From Microlunatus speluncae (GTDB lineage Bacteria; Actinomycetota; Actinomycetes; Propionibacteriales; Propionibacteriaceae), in the NCBI RefSeq assembly GCF_009299835.1, contig NZ_VKCZ01000018.1, forward strand, positions 1 to 64,000: DNA of 64,000 nucleotides, read 5' to 3'. Position 1 is the stretch's first letter; the number at the start of each line of letters is the position of its first letter. The notes beneath the pieces were generated by a model. The model was not told the DNA's origin, did not search any database, and saw nothing but the letters and a program-made list of their open reading frames with translations. This document shows positions 59,155 through 64,000 of the stretch, piece after piece. The translations under genes and the position numbers were made by a program.

Positions 59155-61902
59155 ATGGTGGCCGACCCGGTGGCAGCGTTGCTCGCGGAGCTCAGCGTCG
59201 AGGAGAAGCTGGCCCTGTTGCACCAGGCGGTGCCGGCGCTGCCGCGGCACGGCCTGGCCGCCTTCCACACCGGCGCCGAGGCCGCTCACGGCGTGGCCTG
59301 GGAGGGCCTGGCCACCGTGTTTCCACAGCCCGTGGGGATGGCCGCCAGCTGGGACCGCGACCTGCTGCGCCGGGTCGGTGCGGTGGTCGGCATCGAGCTG
59401 CGGGCCAAGCGGGCCGCGAATCCGGACATCGGCCTGAACGCGTGGGCACCGGTGGTGAACCCGCTCCGGCATCCGCGCTGGGGCCGCAACGAGGAGGGCT
59501 TCTCGGAGGACCCGTGGCTGACCGCCGAGCTGGCCGGCGCCTACGCCGCCGGGATGCGCGGCGACGATGATCATCGGTGGCGGGTGGTGCCGACGCTGAA
59601 GCACTTCTGCGGCTACAACAACGAGACGGACCGCGACGTCAGCGATTCCCAACTGCGGCGCCGGGTGCTGCACGAGTACGAGTTGCCGGCCTACCGCGGC
59701 CCGGTCGTCGCCGGCGCGGTCGGGGCGGTGATGGCCTCCTACAACCTGATCAACGGTCGCCCGGCCCACGTCTCTGCCGACCTGCTGGACGAGCTGAGGT
59801 CCTGGACCGACGACTCGCTGCTGGTGGTTTCCGACGCCTTCGCACCGCGCAACCTGGCCGGTTCGCAGGCCTACTTCGAAGATCATCCGACCTCGCACGC
59901 CGCCGCGCTGCGGGCGGGGATGGACAGCTTCACCGACAACGGCCGGGATCCCGGGCCGACGCTGGAGCGGTTGCGGGCGGCGTTGCGGGACGGCCTGATC
60001 GGCCTGGATGACGTCGACCGGTCGGTAGAGCGGGTGCTGCGGCTGCGGGAGAAGCTGGGCGAACTCGATGATCATGATCCGTACGCGGGCATCGGGCCGG
60101 ACGAGCTGGACCGGCCCGAGCACCGGGAGCTGGCCCGGGAGGCGGTGGCGGCCGGTGTCGTGGTGCTGCGCAACGACGGACTGCTGCCACTGCCGCCGCA
60201 GGGAAAGCTCGCCGTCGTCGGTCCGTTCGCAGAGCGGGTGCTCACCGACTGGTATTCCGGGACTCCGCCGTACACCGTGTCGCTGGCCGCTGCACTGAGC
60301 GAGGCCGCCGGACCTGGCGGGGAGGTCCGGGTCGTCGAGGGGTCGGATCGGATCGCATTGCAGCCGGTCGGGAGCAGCGGCTTCCTCCGCAACGTCGCCG
60401 GCCGGCTGACCGCGGACGGGCTGCTAGCCTCCGGCGGCCGGCCGGAGCCGGCCGCGATCTTCGCCGTCACCGACTGGGGTCATGGCCTGCTCACCCTCAC
60501 CGCCGACGACGGAAGATTGTGGACGATCCCGGACGGCCGCTGGGTCCGGGCCGAGGCCGATCGGGTCGGCGGCTGGGTGGTGCAGGAGAGCTTTCGCCTC
60601 CATCGGCACGACGACGGCAGCTGGTCGCTCCGTCACCAGGGCACCGGGAAATGGCTGCGGGTCGACGTCGCCGGCGGGCTTTCGGCCGAGTGCAGAGATC
60701 TTGCGGACGCGACCCGCTTCCTGATCACCGTGATCTCCGACGGCCGGGCCGAGGTCGCCGCGGCGGCCGCCTGGGCGGACACGGTGATCATGACCGCCGG
60801 CAACGACCCGCATCTGCTCGGCCGGGAGACCGAGGACCGTCCGGACCTGGCCCTGCCCGAGCCGCAGGCGGCGCTGTTGCGGGCGGCCCGAGCGGCCACC
60901 GACCGGGTGCTGTTGATCATCGTCTCCAGCTATCCGTACGCGCTGGACGCCTCGATCGCGTCGACGCCGGCGATCGTCTGGACCAGCCACGCCGGGCAGG
61001 AACTCGGCCACGGCGTGGTCGACGTGATCACCGGCGCGGTCGAACCGGCCGGCCGGCTGGCCCAGGCCTGGCCGGCCCCGGACAACCGGCTGCCCGACCT
61101 GTTCGACTACGACATCATCTCCAGCCGCGGCACCTACTGGTACTCCGATCAGGCGCCGCTGTATTCCTTCGGGCACGGGCTGGGCTACGCGCCGGTGGAC
61201 TATGCGGACCTGACCGTCGCCGCCGCCGCCGGGCCGGTCCGGGTGTCCGTGCGGGTCACCAACGCGGGTGATCGTCCCGTGGTCGAGGTGGTGCAGGCCT
61301 ACGTCTCGGCCCCGGCCCACCGGCTCCAGTTCCCCCGTCGGCTCTGCGGTTGGCAACGGGTCCGGCTCGAGCCGGGGGAGAGCAGGATCGTCGACCTCGA
61401 GCTGCACCCCGGAGCATTCGAGACCTACGACGTCACCCGTTCGGAGTTGATCATCGAACGCGGGGACTACGTGATCGGCGTCGGGACCAATGCCGACGAC
61501 CACCGGTGCGTCGAGACCGTACGCCTGGCCGGCGAGACCGTCGGCCCGCACGATCTGACCGGGCCGGTGGAGGCGGCCGCCTTCGACCACTGCACGCGGA
61601 TCCGGCTGGCACCGCGGGAGTCGTTGCGCGGCGAGGTGGTGGCCGCCGAGGACGGTGTGATCGTCTTCGCCGCCGTCGATCTCGGCCTGCATGATCAACT
61701 CGAGCTGCGGATCCGCCGCGCCGGCCGGATCGACGGCCGGGTCGAGGTGACCCTCGACGGTCGCTCGCTCGGCTCGGTCCCGGCCACCGAGCACTGGCGG
61801 CCCGCGACCCTGCCGGCCGGCCGCGACCCGGTGCGGGGGGAGCTTCGGCTGCGCCTGGTGCAGGCCGCCGTCGACACGATCCGCGCCGTCGGTGCGAGCT
61901 GA
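59155..61902 (+). CDS. GH3 beta-glycosidase with an inserted beta-trefoil-like domain
   Basis: This 915-residue glycosidase has a GH3 N-terminal barrel with the nucleophile D227 in LLVVSDAF, a GH3 C-terminal domain (NDGLLPLPPQGKLAVVGPFA, GRETEDRPDLALPE) and a fibronectin-III-like end. Residues about 400-525 interrupt the second domain with a beta-rich insert (FAVTDWGHGLLTLTADDG, LRHQGTGKWLRVD) resembling a fascin/trefoil sugar-binding module. A further 90-residue beta domain follows at the C-terminus. AAGGAG at 59144-59149 fixes the ATG at 59155. No signal peptide: it should act on imported sugars, as beta-glucosidase or beta-xylosidase. Confidence 0.92.
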   Translation: MVADPVAALLAELSVEEKLALLHQAVPALPRHGLAAFHTGAEAAHGVAWEGLATVFPQPVGMAASWDRDLLRRVGAVVGIELRAKRAANPDIGLNAWAPVVNPLRHPRWGRNEEGFSEDPWLTAELAGAYAAGMRGDDDHRWRVVPTLKHFCGYNNETDRDVSDSQLRRRVLHEYELPAYRGPVVAGAVGAVMASYNLINGRPAHVSADLLDELRSWTDDSLLVVSDAFAPRNLAGSQAYFEDHPTSHAAALRAGMDSFTDNGRDPGPTLERLRAALRDGLIGLDDVDRSVERVLRLREKLGELDDHDPYAGIGPDELDRPEHRELAREAVAAGVVVLRNDGLLPLPPQGKLAVVGPFAERVLTDWYSGTPPYTVSLAAALSEAAGPGGEVRVVEGSDRIALQPVGSSGFLRNVAGRLTADGLLASGGRPEPAAIFAVTDWGHGLLTLTADDGRLWTIPDGRWVRAEADRVGGWVVQESFRLHRHDDGSWSLRHQGTGKWLRVDVAGGLSAECRDLADATRFLITVISDGRAEVAAAAAWADTVIMTAGNDPHLLGRETEDRPDLALPEPQAALLRAARAATDRVLLIIVSSYPYALDASIASTPAIVWTSHAGQELGHGVVDVITGAVEPAGRLAQAWPAPDNRLPDLFDYDIISSRGTYWYSDQAPLYSFGHGLGYAPVDYADLTVAAAAGPVRVSVRVTNAGDRPVVEVVQAYVSAPAHRLQFPRRLCGWQRVRLEPGESRIVDLELHPGAFETYDVTRSELIIERGDYVIGVGTNADDHRCVETVRLAGETVGPHDLTGPVEAAAFDHCTRIRLAPRESLRGEVVAAEDGVIVFAAVDLGLHDQLELRIRRAGRIDGRVEVTLDGRSLGSVPATEHWRPATLPAGRDPVRGELRLRLVQAAVDTIRAVGAS

Positions 61903-61950
61903 CCCTCGAAACGCCGACCCGGCCGCCGGCCGGCGTGATAGGCATGGCGC

Positions 61951-62535
61951 ATGGCCGATCGACCGGAAGATCACCCGGCGGGCGGCGCCGGGTTCGAGCC
62001 GATCACCTTCCGGTTGGTCACCGAGGCCGACTTCCCGCTGCTGGCCCGCTGGCTGTCCCGGGCTCACGTGGCGCGCTGGTGGAACCATGACTTCTCGGCC
62101 GAGGGAGTGGCCCGCGACTTCGGCCCGGCCGCCCGGGGTGAGGAGCCGTCGGAGGACTTCCTGGCCCTGCTCGATGGCGTGCCGTTCGGCCTGATCCAGC
62201 GATCCCGGTTCGACGACTACCCCGACTATCGGGCCGAGGTCGCCGCCCACATCGAGGTGCCGCCCGGCACGGTGACCATTGACTATCTGATCGGCGAAGG
62301 CGGGATGATCGGTCGGGGTGTCGGCACCCGGATGGTCCTGGCGCTGGTCGAACGGACCTGGATCGATCACCCGGATGCGCCGGCGATCATCGTGCCGGTG
62401 GCCGCCGGCAACATCGGGTCGTGGCGGGCGCTGGAGAAGGCGGGCCTGGTCCGGATCGCCTCCGCCGACCTCGTGCCGGACAACCCGATCGACCCGCCGC
62501 TGCATCACCTGCACCGGATCGACCGGCCGATCTGA
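61951..62535 (+). CDS. GNAT acetyltransferase, AAC(6')/siderophore-acetylase-like
   Basis: This 194-residue acetyl-CoA-dependent acyltransferase has the block FPLLARWLSRAHVARWW at its start, IDYLIGEGGMIGRGVGTRMV (pyrophosphate loop) and NIGSWRALEKAGL at its end. This layout is shared by AAC(6')-type enzymes and siderophore acyltransferases. Resistance is not implied for a lone chromosomal copy. It starts 48 bp after GH3. Confidence 0.85.
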   Translation: MADRPEDHPAGGAGFEPITFRLVTEADFPLLARWLSRAHVARWWNHDFSAEGVARDFGPAARGEEPSEDFLALLDGVPFGLIQRSRFDDYPDYRAEVAAHIEVPPGTVTIDYLIGEGGMIGRGVGTRMVLALVERTWIDHPDAPAIIVPVAAGNIGSWRALEKAGLVRIASADLVPDNPIDPPLHHLHRIDRPI

Positions 62536-62545
62536 CGCCGGCCGG

Positions 62546-63388
62546 TCAGCGCCGGACGGCTCCCGCGGTGAACTCGGCGGCGTCGCCGGCCAGCACGCCG
62601 TGCTGATAGCCGGTCGGGTCGTAACCGCCGCGGACGCTGGACCGGATCGTCCGGCCCCCCAGTTCGGCGTCGATGAACTCGCCGATCCGTTCCTCCTGCG
62701 ATCGGAGCACGGGCAGGAAGGTGCCGGCCTCCTGGTCGGCGTAGCTGAGTCGATTGACCTCGGCCAGTCGTTCCCCGATCCGGCCGGCGAATCCCTGCAG
62801 GAAGGCCGATCGGAAACTCACCGATCGCGACCGCGAGCCGGGCGCCGACCCGGCCGCGGTCTGCGCGAGGGCCTGCTGGGCCTGGACCAGTAGGGACGTG
62901 AAGAGCAGGTCGACGGCCTCGAGGTCGGCCGGGTAGCCGATCACGGTCGTCAGTTGAAGCTCCTTCGCGAACAAGGTCCGGCACCGGGTCTCCTCCGCGA
63001 CGATCTGCAGCAGCAGCGCCTTGGCGTCGGGATACGGCGGATCCACCGCCAGCCGGATCACGGCGGGCCGGCCCGGGTCACGCTGATCGGTGTGGTCCAG
63101 CGTCGCGGCGTCGATCGCATGCCGGGTGATCAACTCGTGGGCCTTGGCGGTGAGCGCCGCGGCCTCGGCCTCGTGCCCGGTCGACTCGGCCTTGGCGAGC
63201 AGCGCCCGGACCTTGATCAGGATCGGGTTGACGTCGGTCGTGGCCACCCCGAGCACCCGGCCGGCGGCCGGGATCCCCGGTGGCGGCGGGACCAGCAACT
63301 GGACGGACGGCAGGTGGACGACGACCTCGAGCAGCCTGATCAGGGTCGCGACGATGGTGGGATGGGGAGGCCGCGCAACCGCGCCCAC
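62546..63388 (-). CDS. DUF2786 protein, downstream part of a probably frameshifted gene
   Basis: This frame (up to 280 residues, GTG at 63388) holds the DUF2786 domain (KVRALLAKAESTGHEAEAAALTAKAHELITRHAI) and the conserved C-terminal part of the family (FRSAFLQGFAGRIGERL). The preceding frame at 63340-63870 carries the usual N-terminal part of such proteins, and the two overlap by 49 bp in different frames. A single-base change in a C-run near 63371-63380 would join them. It could also be two coupled genes. Function of the family is unknown. Confidence 0.7.
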   Translation of the reverse strand: MGAVARPPHPTIVATLIRLLEVVVHLPSVQLLVPPPPGIPAAGRVLGVATTDVNPILIKVRALLAKAESTGHEAEAAALTAKAHELITRHAIDAATLDHTDQRDPGRPAVIRLAVDPPYPDAKALLLQIVAEETRCRTLFAKELQLTTVIGYPADLEAVDLLFTSLLVQAQQALAQTAAGSAPGSRSRSVSFRSAFLQGFAGRIGERLAEVNRLSYADQEAGTFLPVLRSQEERIGEFIDAELGGRTIRSSVRGGYDPTGYQHGVLAGDAAEFTAGAVRR

Positions 63389-63870
63389 CGTGCGACCCAG
63401 CGGTCCGCCGTGTCCAACGAGGGCGGTTCGGCCGACTCGAACTGCCGGCGCCAGCGCTGATCGACCGACGACACCCCGTCGAGGGCGCGTTCGGCGCCGA
63501 CCAGCCAGCCGGCCAGGTCGGCGACGGTGGCATCACCCTTGAGCCGCGTTTGCCGGACCAGCTCGGCCGGCAGCCAGCCGTGACCGTACGACTCCCGCAC
63601 ACAGGCCAGCAGATATCGGCCGGCGGTCTCGTAACCGGTCTCCTGCGGGATCGCGGCCAGCTCCTCGATGATCATGGTCGAAGGTCTGTGGCCGACCGAC
63701 CGCAGCAGTTGCAGGGCGCGGTCGAAGTCGCTGGGCTGGGGTTCGGCGCCGAGGCCGGCCCAAGCATCCGCCCAGGGGTTGTGGCCCGGCGGAGCCTGCC
63801 GCTGGTGGGCCCGCTGCCGGGACCGCTGCTTGGCCCGGGCGGCCCGCTTCGCCTGACTGTTCCTGCTCAT
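63340..63870 (-). CDS. N-terminal part of the DUF2786 protein
   Basis: This 176-residue frame starts MSRNSQAKRAARAKQR, a basic start typical of actinobacterial DUF2786 proteins, and continues as a helical domain (ETGYETAGRYLLACVRESYG, TVADLAGWLVGAERALDGV). It ends in LRGLP followed by unrelated residues in the shifted frame, while the other frame continues with HPTIVATLIRLLEVV. The natural join is a minus-one shift at CTCCCCAT. See the finding on the frameshift. Confidence 0.65.
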   Translation of the reverse strand: MSRNSQAKRAARAKQRSRQRAHQRQAPPGHNPWADAWAGLGAEPQPSDFDRALQLLRSVGHRPSTMIIEELAAIPQETGYETAGRYLLACVRESYGHGWLPAELVRQTRLKGDATVADLAGWLVGAERALDGVSSVDQRWRRQFESAEPPSLDTADRWVARWARLRGLPIPPSSRP

Positions 63871-63939
63871 GCCCGAGCACGCTAGCCGGCGGCGCCGACA
63901 ACCGGCTGCCGACTCCGCGGCCGGGAAGAACCGGCCAGG

Positions 63940-64000
63940 TCAGGAGGCGGTCGGCCCGTCGAGGATGCTCCCGTTCGGCGGCAGCTCGTCGCCGTCGATC
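63940..64000 (-). CDS. C-terminal end of an unidentified gene
   Basis: On the minus strand an open frame enters from the right edge and ends in TGA (63940-63942) with the residues ELPPNGSILDGPTAS. Codon use fits the neighbours. It is too short to identify. It could be chance coding. Confidence 0.35.
   Translation of the reverse strand, partial: IDGDELPPNGSILDGPTAS

Noticed and set aside
59930-60190. Minus-strand frames within GH3
   Set aside because: Arg/Pro/Ala-rich shadow frames without start signals.
1-64000. tRNA, rRNA, CRISPR array or phage genes
   Set aside because: I looked in the gaps and saw no cloverleaf with CCA-type end, no regularly spaced repeats with unique spacers, and no phage or defence protein motifs.

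Overview
The window is GC-rich chromosomal DNA with dense, codon-biased genes. It fits a soil-type actinobacterium of the Propionibacteriales, and a Microlunatus-like Propionibacteriaceae is my best guess. Supporting signs are the order phoH-ybeY-corC-cdd-like-era, a DUF5709 protein, a Nei2-type DNA glycosylase, several likely leaderless starts, and many enzymes for plant polysaccharides. I see no rRNA, tRNA, CRISPR array or prophage. The only transposase is a C-terminal fragment at the very left edge.

Layout. 2-79 is an IS30-type transposase tail. 352-4098 is an amidohydrolase pair plus a GH51 arabinofuranosidase. 4307-7845 (minus) is an ABC exporter with a NarL-type two-component system. 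8428-9639 is an AztD-like zinc chaperone lipoprotein. 9735-19068 is a divergent sugar-catabolism locus: hydroxyacid dehydrogenase and FGGY kinase on one side, and LacD-like aldolase, sugar-binding lipoprotein, GH127 and S9 peptidase on the other. 19181-21713 holds a second sugar-binding lipoprotein and a Gfo/Idh oxidoreductase. 21820-24790 holds small and accessory genes. 24819-28144 is a manganese-type ABC transporter with its DtxR-family regulator. 28232-32379 is the conserved phoH-to-era housekeeping operon. 32444-42709 holds an unknown membrane protein, an unknown toroid-like enzyme, pepN, an extensin-like lipoprotein, rpiB, nei2 and a hypothetical gene. 42710-43394 is a gene-free repeat region. 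43395-51959 holds mmsA, a glycosyltransferase, DUF503, dinB, a hydroxyacid dehydrogenase, glgX and a methyltransferase. 51963-61902 is a LacI-controlled oligosaccharide locus: GH31 alpha-xylosidase, LacI, an LplB/YtcP-type ABC importer and GH3. The right end carries a GNAT enzyme and a DUF2786 gene that appears split by a frameshift.

The carbohydrate genes fit together as uptake and hydrolysis of arabino- and xylo-oligosaccharides (GH51, GH127, GH31, GH3). A separate kinase/aldolase/dehydrogenase set handles a sugar I cannot name. Two sugar-binding proteins have no permease genes beside them.

The most unusual signals are not genes. The palindrome TGATCA is very strongly over-represented: I counted about 50 copies by eye in the first 22 kb, where 1-2 would be expected at about 70% GC. 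It is built inside codons by using otherwise rare T-ending and A-ending codons, and it often sits between the ribosome binding site and the ATG. This resembles the highly iterated palindrome HIP1 of cyanobacteria, which has the same GATC core. A second signal is a dispersed REP-like repeat (core GTTCCCTGAGCCTGTCGAAG), usually as facing pairs, which has entered the reading frame of a peptidase and the N-terminus of a cytidine-deaminase-like protein.
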